This document shows, one piece after another, positions 1-6,098 of a stretch of DNA of 6,846 bases. Source of the stretch: Thermoplasmata archaeon (lineage in GTDB: Archaea > Thermoplasmatota > DAOVMN01). The DNA is taken from contig DAOVMN010000118.1 in assembly GCA_030630685.1 (NCBI GenBank), forward strand, positions 1 to 6,846. The letters run 5' to 3'. The translations under genes and the position numbers were made by a program. Under the pieces are notes generated by a model that was given only the letters and a program-made list of their open reading frames with translations, had not been told where the DNA came from and ran no database searches. Within the stretch, counting starts at the first letter, position 1. Each line of letters starts with the position of its first letter.

Positions 1-570
1 CAATTTCTCGTTGTAGTCTCCGGTATCTGCACCTATGGCCTTGAGGAGATTTTCGAGCTTTTGAGGGTTTTCTGAATCATCCGGTCTTCCTATTTGATGG
101 GGTCTTATCAGATGGCAGCCGTAGTGAGCCGCTACTTTCAGATATTTAATCGGGTTCTTAACATGCTTTTTGATCTCATCGACTCCAATCTCATCATGCA
201 AAAGGTCCAAAGTGTGGTAGACTTTCACATTGCCCCCATATTTCAAACCCTCTTCTTTCAACAATCCGTTTACCTTTTCTTTTAATTCCGGATTCTCGTC
301 CAGTATCTTTTTTACCTCGGTCAGGGCCAGGTGACATTGGGGACAGGGAGCCAATATATCCAGTCCCTCTTTCTCAAAAACTGCGATGTTTCTTGCTGAC
401 AGATACGTTGTCATAAAAAGATTTATGCTTCTTAGCGGTGTCCCACAACAAGATGTGTTTTTGAGGTCAACAAGTTCCATCCCGAATTTGGGCAGGGTCT
501 CTCTTAGCGACATCTCATAGGCATATTGTTCTGTTGGAATCACGCAACCGAGATATAGACCGAGTCTCAC
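1..570 (-). CDS. hdrB: HdrB-like subunit 2 (CCG-domain protein), 3' part outside window
   Basis: Partial gene: 190 codons are present and the reading frame is open to base 1. HdrB proteins bind non-cubane [4Fe-4S] clusters through CCG motifs and reduce disulfides in heterodisulfide-reductase-type complexes. My translation shows LGC (Cys9), SCCG (Cys41-Cys42), CPQC (Cys76/Cys79) and HYGCH (Cys152). The first motif is therefore C-x31-CC-x33-CxxC and complete. The window ends just before the expected second CC pair. The start is GTG at 570, preceded by AGGTGAT; the hdrC2 stop codon lies inside that ribosome binding site, four bases upstream of the start. Residues 1-152 align without net gaps in cysteine positions with the HdrB1 at 1323-2207, so the two are paralogues. 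The cluster position corresponds to sHdrB2. The substrate is unknown. The family call is firm; the exact role is inferred. Confidence 0.93.
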   Translation of the reverse strand, partial: MRLGLYLGCVIPTEQYAYEMSLRETLPKFGMELVDLKNTSCCGTPLRSINLFMTTYLSARNIAVFEKEGLDILAPCPQCHLALTEVKKILDENPELKEKVNGLLKEEGLKYGGNVKVYHTLDLLHDEIGVDEIKKHVKNPIKYLKVAAHYGCHLIRPHQIGRPDDSENPQKLENLLKAIGADTGDYNEKL

Positions 571-574
571 TTTA

Positions 575-1105
575 TCACCTCAATGTTTCTGTAGCTGCCT
601 TCATTATTATTTGTTGAAACTTGGCCGGGTCCTCCGGTCTTTGTATGGGCGGCAGATTCAACTTCTCCCGATCGATGGTCTCGTTTTTCCTGTTCAAAAC
701 CTCTTTTGGTGCCTGGATCAATCCGGTACCAAGAACGTTTTGCAGCATGTTCGTATAACCTGAAGGTATTTGTTTACCCATGGCGACAGCGAGATTTTTC
801 AGTGCAAACAGAACATTTACCGGGGCCATCCCCTGGGGGCATCGCTCCTTGCACTTGAAGCACGTCATGCAGGTCCAGATAATGTCCGAGTTCACCAGCT
901 CGTCTATGAAGCCGTTCTTGACCAGGGCCATGATCCTGTGAGGCTCCAGTTCCAGGAGTATGAATGCTTCACATCCCGAGGTACACTTACCACATTGGAA
1001 GCAGAAATTGGATATGTCTTCGGACATACTATCTAACATGCCGTTGATCTTATCCTGTAGCTCACCCTGGGGCTCGACCATGGAGGTCAGATCTACGATA
1101 GTCAT
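575..1105 (-). CDS. hdrC: HdrC-like iron-sulfur subunit 2
   Basis: A 176-residue soluble 2x[4Fe-4S] protein of the HdrC type, the electron-wire subunit that passes electrons to HdrB. Two ferredoxin-like motifs are visible: Cys35/38/41/45 (CFQCGKC..GC) and Cys79/82/85/89 (CMTCFKC..RCP). Note that the first motif ends GCE rather than the usual CP. No membrane segment is seen, so it is likely cytoplasmic and not a HdrE-anchored form. The ATG at 1105 is preceded by GGGTGAT at good spacing. It overlaps the stop of the 73-codon ORF upstream as ATGA, and its own TGA sits inside the hdrB2 ribosome binding site. This tight coupling argues for cotranslation with hdrB2. It is similar in layout to HdrC1 at 2204-2692 but clearly diverged from it. 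The family is certain; the partner is inferred from adjacency. Confidence 0.94.
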   Translation of the reverse strand: MTIVDLTSMVEPQGELQDKINGMLDSMSEDISNFCFQCGKCTSGCEAFILLELEPHRIMALVKNGFIDELVNSDIIWTCMTCFKCKERCPQGMAPVNVLFALKNLAVAMGKQIPSGYTNMLQNVLGTGLIQAPKEVLNRKNETIDREKLNLPPIQRPEDPAKFQQIIMKAATETLR

Positions 1106-1323
1106 ATTATCACCCTTTGAATCTCAGGATACACAAACCATATAGCACTGATGGGACTTTTTGTGGTCTTTTGCATGCATATCTCTCCCTGCACTATCTT
1201 CTTCCGGAAATACTTTGGAACTTCCAACTTCCATAATGTTAGTGTTGATATTAAGCTGTTGGTAAAGATGGGGATGTCACCTCCGGCAGCAAGCACAGCT
1301 CCTACCTTATCATCGGGGTTCAT
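1102..1323 (-). CDS. 73-codon ORF in the hdrA position, possible HdrA remnant
   Basis: An unrecognised 73-residue ORF between hdrB1 and hdrC2. It starts with ATG at 1323, overlapping the hdrB1 stop as TAATG, after GGAGGGTGAT, the best Shine-Dalgarno in the window. It ends in an ATGA overlap with hdrC2. The opening MNPDDKVGAVLAAGG resembles, from memory, the start of the dinucleotide-binding segment of HdrA proteins (typically GAVLVVGGG followed by a second glycine pair). After residue 15 the similarity stops: the third glycine of GxGxxG is replaced by Asp, and the rest (Phe, Leu, Trp and Lys rich, no conserved cysteines except Cys49) matches nothing I know. The DNA at about 1130-1270 is more AT-rich than the flanking genes. 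It may be a deleted and decayed hdrA kept in frame, or a real small subunit in the place of sHdr's hyp gene. I cannot decide between them. Confidence 0.5.
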   Translation of the reverse strand: MNPDDKVGAVLAAGGDIPIFTNSLISTLTLWKLEVPKYFRKKIVQGEICMQKTTKSPISAIWFVYPEIQRVII

Positions 1324-2207
1324 TATTCATCACCCTCCAGTTTCTTCAGCAATGCCTCCGGTCTTACCTTGTTCAACCTGAAACCTAACTGTTTCCTGGC
1401 CTCCAATCCAAATGCCAGGCCGAGTAGCTGAGGATAATACAGCACCGGTAATTTGTATTCCACATCGAAGTTGGACTCGATCTTTCGCTGGTTGTCCTCG
1501 TACATTATGGAACAGAACGGGCAGATGGTTATCAGGGCATCCACATCGTTTGTTGTTACATTGTCGAGCTTTTCCTTGGCCATCTTGAGTGCTATGCTTT
1601 CCTCCACCCCCAAAATGGCACCGCCGCAGCACTGAAGCCTGTTCTTATAGTCTATTACCTTTGCGCCCGTGAGCTCCACCAGCTCATCAACGGTCCTCGG
1701 GTCCTCGGGATTATCAAAGCCCTCGTATATCTTCTTTGGCCTCAGGTAATGGCAGCCGTAATGTATGGAAAAACTGAAATCCCCGAGGTCTTTCGTTACC
1801 CTCTCCTTTATTGCATCAGGGCCTATGTCCTCGTATAGTATTCTTGAAAAGTGTTTGACCTTTACCCCGGGCTTGTATTCCATATCTATCTTGCCCAGTT
1901 CCTCGTTCACTTCGTCCCTCAGTTCCTTATTCCCCTTAAGCTCCCGGTTGGCTTCTGTCAGGACCGAGGTACAGGCATTACAAAGCGAGCAAATGTCCAG
2001 GCCTCTATCTGCGGCAATAGATAGGTTCCTTGCCGCCATAACAAGCGAGGCCCCGGAATCCGTGGACTTGACGGGAAAGCCGCAGCAGGCAAAGTCCTCA
2101 AGGTCGGTAAGCTTCAGGTCAAGGACTTCTGCCACCTGCCTTGCAGCGATCTCATAGTTCTGGCCCCTTACGGGGATCGTACAACCCAGGAAAAGGGCGT
2201 AATTTAT
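1323..2207 (-). CDS. hdrB: HdrB-like subunit 1 (two CCG domains), probable ATA start
   Basis: A 294-residue HdrB-type protein, the usual family length, binding two non-cubane [4Fe-4S] clusters at the disulfide-reducing site. Both motifs are complete: Cys9, Cys41-Cys42-Gly43, Cys76/Cys79; then Cys152, Cys193-Cys194-Gly195, Cys229/Cys232. Conserved sequence (YALFLGC, IPVRG, YEIAARQ) continues well upstream of the first GTG at 2135, so that GTG would lose Cys9. The frame is open back to a stop at 2229-2231, with no ATG, GTG or TTG between. The ATA at 2207 gives an N-terminus that matches HdrB2 residue for residue in cysteine position. It lies 8 bases after GGAG (within GGAGATGAT) and overlaps the hdrC1 stop as ATAA. 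I therefore place the start there, with the caveat of a base error. The stop TAA overlaps the next ATG. Confidence 0.92.
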   Translation of the reverse strand: MNYALFLGCTIPVRGQNYEIAARQVAEVLDLKLTDLEDFACCGFPVKSTDSGASLVMAARNLSIAADRGLDICSLCNACTSVLTEANRELKGNKELRDEVNEELGKIDMEYKPGVKVKHFSRILYEDIGPDAIKERVTKDLGDFSFSIHYGCHYLRPKKIYEGFDNPEDPRTVDELVELTGAKVIDYKNRLQCCGGAILGVEESIALKMAKEKLDNVTTNDVDALITICPFCSIMYEDNQRKIESNFDVEYKLPVLYYPQLLGLAFGLEARKQLGFRLNKVRPEALLKKLEGDE

Positions 2208-2692
2208 TCTATCATCTCCTTGATCTCGCTATTCCTTGCTATCAGATTTACATCCTCGAACGTCTTTTTTACAGGAGGTAATCCCAGTTTCTTACGTTTT
2301 TTGTTGTCGTAGTCCTCTACTTCATAGAGCCGACCGAATGTACCGACCAGCCTTGCCTGCTCCCTGAATGCGGGATGGACGTAGCCCTCTTTGACCGCTA
2401 TGTTCTTCAAAGCGGTCATGATGTCAATGAGTCTCACGTCCTGGGGGCACCTGTCATAGCAGGTATAGCATGTGGAGCAAAGCCAGATGAAATCGCTTTG
2501 CAGCACTTCATCCCTCATACCCAGGAGCACTATCCTGATGATCTTCCTGGGATTGTATTTCTCGTCGATCCCCCTCACCGGGCATCCGGCGGTACAGGTA
2601 CCGCAGGCAAAGCACTGCATGATATTGGCACCGCCGGACTCCCTGGCAACCTCATATTTGAAGTTCGGGTCCAAATCCTTTGTCTCGATCAT
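2204..2692 (-). CDS. hdrC: HdrC-like iron-sulfur subunit 1
   Basis: A 162-residue HdrC-type protein with two classical [4Fe-4S] motifs: Cys27/30/33/37 (CFACGTC..GCP) and Cys72/75/78/82 (CSTCYTC..RCP). It would shuttle electrons to the adjacent HdrB1 in the cytoplasm; no transmembrane stretch is visible. The ATG at 2692 follows a weak ribosome site (GAGGG, 9 bases upstream). That site falls inside the nearest copy of a 37-bp tandem repeat ending at 2695, so the repeat array forms this gene's 5' leader. The TAA stop shares bases with the likely ATA start of hdrB1. The gap of 178 bases to etfA is the largest inside the etf-hdr block, so hdrC1 may be the first gene of a separately controlled hdr transcript, although I see no clear TATA box there. 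The family call is firm. Confidence 0.94.
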   Translation of the reverse strand: MIETKDLDPNFKYEVARESGGANIMQCFACGTCTAGCPVRGIDEKYNPRKIIRIVLLGMRDEVLQSDFIWLCSTCYTCYDRCPQDVRLIDIMTALKNIAVKEGYVHPAFREQARLVGTFGRLYEVEDYDNKKRKKLGLPPVKKTFEDVNLIARNSEIKEMIE

Positions 2693-2694
2693 GG

Positions 2695-2805
2695 TATTCA
2701 GCCCTCATTATTGCATCCCTGGTGTGGGATTTATTCAGCCCTCATTACTGCATCCCTCGTGTGGGATCTATTCAGCCCTCATTACTGCATCCCTGGTGTG
2801 GGATC
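2695..2805. repeat. Three 37-bp tandem repeats upstream of hdrC1
   Basis: Three contiguous head-to-tail units of 37 bp lie at 2695-2731, 2732-2768 and 2769-2805. Only three positions vary in total: one base in the middle unit's loop and two in the unit nearest hdrC1. Each unit contains ATCCC-6 nt-GGGAT, a 5-bp inverted repeat (in the first unit 2715-2719 with 2726-2730). On the minus strand each unit also carries TGAGGG, which in the last unit serves as the weak ribosome site of hdrC1. There are no spacers, so this is not CRISPR. It could be a repeated regulator-binding site, an RNA leader structure, or recent slippage with no function. Confidence 0.93.
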
Positions 2806-2831
2806 AATGGATAAGAAACGAGAATGAAGAG

Positions 2832-2855
2832 AGAGGGAAGCAGAACAAACCCTCT
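2832..2855 (-). terminator. Weak hairpin after etfA, possible terminator or processing site
   Basis: AGAGGG at 2832-2837 pairs perfectly with CCCTCT at 2850-2855 across a 12-base loop. On the transcript this hairpin lies 15 bases past the etfA stop and is followed by a pyrimidine-rich run (TCTTCATTCTCGTTTCTT), but not by a clean U-tract. It could attenuate read-through from etfA into hdrC1 or mark RNA processing. The evidence is structural only. Confidence 0.3.
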
Positions 2856-2878
2856 TTCTGTCCACCTCTTTCAGTCCA
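2851..2878. repeat. 14-bp tandem duplication at the etfA stop codon
   Basis: Two adjacent 14-mers, CCTCTTTCTGTCCA (2851-2864) and CCTCTTTCAGTCCA (2865-2878), differ by one base. The etfA TGA stop lies in the second, at the variable position; the first would read AGA there. This looks like slippage at the gene's 3' end. Confidence 0.75.
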
Positions 2879-3827
2879 TCTCTTTCTTTATGGCATCGGT
2901 CAATTTCGGTAGTACCTCGTAGAGATCACCAACTATACCGTAGTCCGCGGAGTCGAATATCAGGGCATTGGGATCCTTGTTTATGGCAACGATGATACCG
3001 GAATCCCGGATACCCGCGATGTGCTGGATCTGCCCGCTTATTCCTATGGCAAAATACAAGCTGGGCTTGACCTTGTGGCCGGAAAGGCCGATCCAGTGAT
3101 CCTCCGAGAGCCATTTCAGGTCTGCGGAGATCGGCCTGGAGCATCCTATGACCTTGCCCTTCAAAGCATCCGCCAGTTCTTCCGCCAGGTGAAGGTCCTC
3201 CCTGTTCTTGAAACCACGACCGCAGGACACTATTATATTTGCTGCCTCCACGTCCACCCCTTCGGAGGGCATCTCCTCTATCCCGGCAATATTGGAGTAA
3301 GAGCTTGAGACATCATAGCTCTTCTCGATGACCTCGCCGCTGCGTCCCTCGTCCTTCTTTAGGGGATCGAAGAGTTTGGACGGTACAGTAATGATTCCCG
3401 GTCTTCCTGAAAAACGTTCCACGGATATCGCATTACCATTGTATACCATCCTCTCCACTGTCAATTCGCCGTCTTCCATGTATATGTCCGTGCAGTCGAT
3501 AACGCAACCGGTGGAGAGCTTGGCTGCCAATCTGGAAGCCAGTTCCTTGCCATATTTGTTCGATCCGATGAGGACCGGCCCGCTTTCCACATCGTTTACC
3601 ATATTGGCCATGATGTCGGTGTATTCCTCTGCTTTGAAGTTCTCAACCCCGCTCTCGACAAGGAAGACCTTGTCGGCACCGTGGGATATGTATTCATTGG
3701 CCAGGTTCTCGTCCTTTTCATCTATCATTGCGACGATGACCTCGCCATCCTGCTCATCTGCCAACTCTCTGCCCTTCGCGATCATCTCCAAGGTCAATTT
3801 CTTGTTATTGGAATAGATCAGTACCAT
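2871..3827 (-). CDS. etfA: Electron transfer flavoprotein, alpha subunit
   Basis: A 318-residue EtfA/FixB. With EtfB it forms a FAD heterodimer that accepts electrons from acyl-CoA dehydrogenases. The N-terminal nucleotide-fold domain covers roughly residues 1-185. The FAD-binding domain II shows SCGRGFKNRED (201-211), GCSRPIS (228-234), WIGLSGHKVKP (245-255), the family signature LYFAIGISGQIQH (257-269), AINKDPNALIF (281-291) and ADYGIVGDL (294-302). The usual RQ.GQ.G segment reads HWIGLSG here, as I recall from some anaerobe ETFs, and the usual APIF is ALIF. The start is the ATG at 3827: GGGGTGAT lies just upstream and contains the etfB stop, leaving four bases between the genes. A longer frame back to 3911 would overlap etfB by 80 bases and adds no family sequence. 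Its neighbours (dehydrogenase, etfB, hdrCB) suggest ETF feeds the Hdr-like proteins. Confidence 0.96.
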   Translation of the reverse strand: MVLIYSNNKKLTLEMIAKGRELADEQDGEVIVAMIDEKDENLANEYISHGADKVFLVESGVENFKAEEYTDIMANMVNDVESGPVLIGSNKYGKELASRLAAKLSTGCVIDCTDIYMEDGELTVERMVYNGNAISVERFSGRPGIITVPSKLFDPLKKDEGRSGEVIEKSYDVSSSYSNIAGIEEMPSEGVDVEAANIIVSCGRGFKNREDLHLAEELADALKGKVIGCSRPISADLKWLSEDHWIGLSGHKVKPSLYFAIGISGQIQHIAGIRDSGIIVAINKDPNALIFDSADYGIVGDLYEVLPKLTDAIKKEMD

Positions 3828-3831
3828 TTTA

Positions 3832-4599
3832 TCACCCCAGCAAGCCTTCCTTTCCCAGGCTAATAACCAGCTTCCGGACCCCTTCTTCCGGATCCTCCCC
3901 ATATACGACATTCTTTCTTTCCATGGAGACCCCTCTCAAATCTACACTCTTTATACCGGGCTCCATCCTTTCCTCGAGCAAATCGCTTCCATCCCATTCA
4001 ATTATGGGTTTACTTGCTGCGCCCAGGATCCCCATCAGGCTCGGCAATCTCGGCTTGTTGATCTCCTTGGTTACTGTGATCAGCACCGGAAACGTGCTCT
4101 CCATCTTCACCGCCTTATCGGTGAGATCCCGCTCCGCTCGTACCTTATCACCCTCTATACTCATAGCGCGGGCATATGTTATCTGTGGTATGTCCAGCAG
4201 CCCGGCGATCCTGGGGCCCATCTGTCCGGAGAACAGGTCCACGGAGGCCTCTCCACAAAGGATCAGGTCGTAATCTCCGATCTTCTCGATCGCTTTGGCC
4301 AGAAGTGTGGAAACGGTATTGTAGTCGAACTCTTCCGGCGGGCTGACCAACACGGCCTCGTCCGCACCCATGGCCAGCAGCTCTTTTACCTGTTCCCGGG
4401 CATCGAACGGTGCAACGCTCAATACCGTTACCTTGGTATCCTTATTCTCTTCCTTGAGTTTTATTGCCTCTTCCACGGCATTCTTATCAATGTCGCTGAT
4501 GGTCTTTCCTATGCCTTTCAAAATGGGCTTGTTCGTCTGTTTATCTATCTTTATCTCCCTTACGTCGACTACCTGTTTCGCACATACGATTATGTTCAT
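3832..4599 (-). CDS. etfB: Electron transfer flavoprotein, beta subunit
   Basis: A 255-residue EtfB/FixA, the normal family length, partner of EtfA. Typical features are the N-terminal strand MNIIVCAKQVVD, the GADEAVLV segment (78-85), the nucleotide loop CGEASVDLFSGQMGPRIAGLL (115-135), and KEINKPRLPSLMGILGAASKPI (178-199), the AMP/FAD-contacting and recognition-loop region. The loop reads VDxxSGQxGPxIA, between the DxNQT loop of ordinary ETFs and the DTAQVGPxIA type I associate with bifurcating ETFs. Bifurcation therefore cannot be called from sequence alone. The ATG at 4599 is preceded by GAGGTGAGG. The gene is 77 bases after the acyl-CoA dehydrogenase, with no clear promoter in between, so cotranscription is likely. 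The order etfB-etfA is standard. Confidence 0.96.
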   Translation of the reverse strand: MNIIVCAKQVVDVREIKIDKQTNKPILKGIGKTISDIDKNAVEEAIKLKEENKDTKVTVLSVAPFDAREQVKELLAMGADEAVLVSPPEEFDYNTVSTLLAKAIEKIGDYDLILCGEASVDLFSGQMGPRIAGLLDIPQITYARAMSIEGDKVRAERDLTDKAVKMESTFPVLITVTKEINKPRLPSLMGILGAASKPIIEWDGSDLLEERMEPGIKSVDLRGVSMERKNVVYGEDPEEGVRKLVISLGKEGLLG

Positions 4600-4676
4600 T
4601 TAAACCTCACCTCTTCTTCTTTTCACTCATTGTTCCTTTCACTTGCCTCTTGATTTTCCGGACATCATTTAACAGC

Positions 4677-5816
4677 CTATCTCAATAGGTCCTGGGCAAT
4701 TACCATCCTCTGAACCTCGGATGTCCCTTCATATATCTCTGTGATCTTCTGGTCCCTGAAATATCTCTCCACAGGGTAATCCCGGGTATATCCATATCCT
4801 CCATGGATCTGCACTGCCTTGTTCACTGCCCTACCGGCTACCTCCGATGCATAGAGCTTGGCCATGGCCGCCTCCTTACTGAACCGCCCTCCTTCCTTCT
4901 TCTTTACTGCAGCACTGTAAACCAGGAATCGAGCAGCCTGTATCTCTGTTTCCATGTCTGCAAGCATCCACTGGATGGCCTGGAACTTCGCAAGAGGTCT
5001 TCCAAACTGCTCCCTTTCTTTGGAATACTTCACTGCCTCGTCCAGCGCGCCCTGGGCGATCCCCAATGCCTGGGCAGCGATACCAACCCTGCCATGGTCC
5101 AATGTCTCCAAGGCTATCTTGAATCCCTGTCCCTCCGAGCCAAGAAGATTCTCCCTGGGGGCCCTGCAATTTTCAAATACAAGTTCACATTGATGAGAAC
5201 CACGTATGCCCATCTTTGTTTCCAGGGTGCCGATCTTGAATCCAGGGGTGCCCTTCTCCACAACAAATGCACTGATCCCGCGTGCACCTTTGGCCATATC
5301 GGTTTTTGCAAAAACAGTGACGATTCCGGCTTGCGGCCCGTTCGTAACAAAGATCTTGGAACCATTTATTACATAATCGTCCCCATCCTTCTCGGCAGTG
5401 GTTTGAATGCCTGCAACATCCGTCCCGGCACCTGGTTCTGTAATGGAAAATGCCCCGATGTATTCACCACTGGCAAGCTTGGGGAGATATTCTTTCTTTA
5501 GCTCTTCAGACCCATATTTAATAATCGGAAAAGGGGCCAGGGAGTTATGAACAGCGGTGATGACACCAGTGGAAGCACATACTCGAGATATCTCCTCGAT
5601 AACGATCGCATAACTCACTCCATCAACATCCACTCCCCCGTATTCCTTTGGGATGGTGAGACCCATTAAATTCAATTTTCCCATCTTTTCAATGGTCTCC
5701 TCAGGGAATCGCTCCTCTTCATCGATTTCGGATGCGATCGGTTCTACCTCGTTGAGAGCGAATTCCCTGACCATCTTTCTTGTCATTTCCTGTATCTTGG
5801 TCAGCTTGAAATCCAT
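4677..5816 (-). CDS. Acyl-CoA dehydrogenase (short/medium-chain type)
   Basis: A 379-residue FAD enzyme that forms the alpha,beta double bond of an acyl-CoA and passes electrons to ETF. The length is standard and the protein has the usual helical-sheet-helical layout. Visible motifs are SITEPGAGTD (124-133, FAD/substrate loop), KIFVTNG (154-160), REQFGRP (268-274), QIHGGYGYTRDYPVERYFRD (336-355), and the catalytic base Glu363 in IYEGTSEVQR, at the place used by short-chain and butyryl-CoA enzymes. Exact chain length or branched-chain substrate cannot be told. The ATG at 5816 is chosen because GGAGG lies 8 bases upstream; the in-frame ATG at 5831 has no ribosome site and adds five non-family residues. 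It heads the etfBA-hdr cluster, so beta-oxidation or a reverse acyl-CoA reduction is the likely metabolic setting. Confidence 0.97.
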   Translation of the reverse strand: MDFKLTKIQEMTRKMVREFALNEVEPIASEIDEEERFPEETIEKMGKLNLMGLTIPKEYGGVDVDGVSYAIVIEEISRVCASTGVITAVHNSLAPFPIIKYGSEELKKEYLPKLASGEYIGAFSITEPGAGTDVAGIQTTAEKDGDDYVINGSKIFVTNGPQAGIVTVFAKTDMAKGARGISAFVVEKGTPGFKIGTLETKMGIRGSHQCELVFENCRAPRENLLGSEGQGFKIALETLDHGRVGIAAQALGIAQGALDEAVKYSKEREQFGRPLAKFQAIQWMLADMETEIQAARFLVYSAAVKKKEGGRFSKEAAMAKLYASEVAGRAVNKAVQIHGGYGYTRDYPVERYFRDQKITEIYEGTSEVQRMVIAQDLLR

Positions 5817-5866
5817 GATAATGGCCTCCATTTATGTTTGTTCCGGGTGCGTCGATGATATTCTTT

Positions 5867-5880
5867 TACCTTAAAACAGT
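5867..5880 (-). promoter_or_regulatory. Candidate TATA/BRE for the dehydrogenase-etf operon
   Basis: On the minus strand AAAACTGTTTTAAGG gives a purine-rich BRE-like segment followed by TTTTAA (5871-5876). A start about 25 bases downstream (near 5847) would leave a leader of roughly 30 bases including the GGAGG site of the dehydrogenase. This is a pattern match only; archaeal promoters are weakly constrained. Confidence 0.35.
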
Positions 5881-6098
5881 TTTGATAATCCTCTTATCCA
5901 ATCCTCCTCACTTCGTTGGAATCCTTTGTTTTGCCGGTAATCATGCTGAGTGTTTGAATGGAAGATCTTGTATTGAATTCGGAGTATGTTGTAACGTAGC
6001 GAGTGGTGTGGGAAGGGGGTGGATCGGGGGAACCGATGGGGAGAAATATTGGTGATCATGTTTTGGAGGGTAGGGTATGAATCCATCCCCAAATGGGT

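Noticed and set aside
1323..2135. Start of hdrB1 at the GTG at 2135
   Set aside because: It would discard 24 residues including the conserved LGC cysteine needed for the first CCG cluster; the ribosome site and homology lie upstream.
2695..2805. CRISPR array
   Set aside because: The 37-bp units are contiguous with no unique spacers, and no cas genes are present.
2472..2912. Plus-strand frame with repeated peptide (SPHYCIPGVG, HPSCGIYSALITASL)
   Set aside because: The peptide repetition is only the 37-bp DNA repeat read in shifted frames, and the rest is antisense to hdrC1.
3828..3911. N-terminal extension of etfA to the ATG at 3911
   Set aside because: The extra 28 residues are an out-of-frame reading of the etfB end. 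The ATG at 3827 has a strong GGTGAT site and begins the normal family N-terminus.
4607..4630. Eight-codon micro-ORF (MSEKKKR) ending in the etfB ribosome site
   Set aside because: Such a short frame in a purine-rich Shine-Dalgarno region is expected by chance; nothing shows it is translated.
4803..5501. 232-codon plus-strand open frame
   Set aside because: It lies antisense to a fully conserved acyl-CoA dehydrogenase, and its translation is cysteine-rich and matches no family.
5871..6092. 73-codon minus-strand frame in the intergenic region
   Set aside because: No ribosome site and no recognisable protein features; it ends in the candidate promoter of the dehydrogenase.
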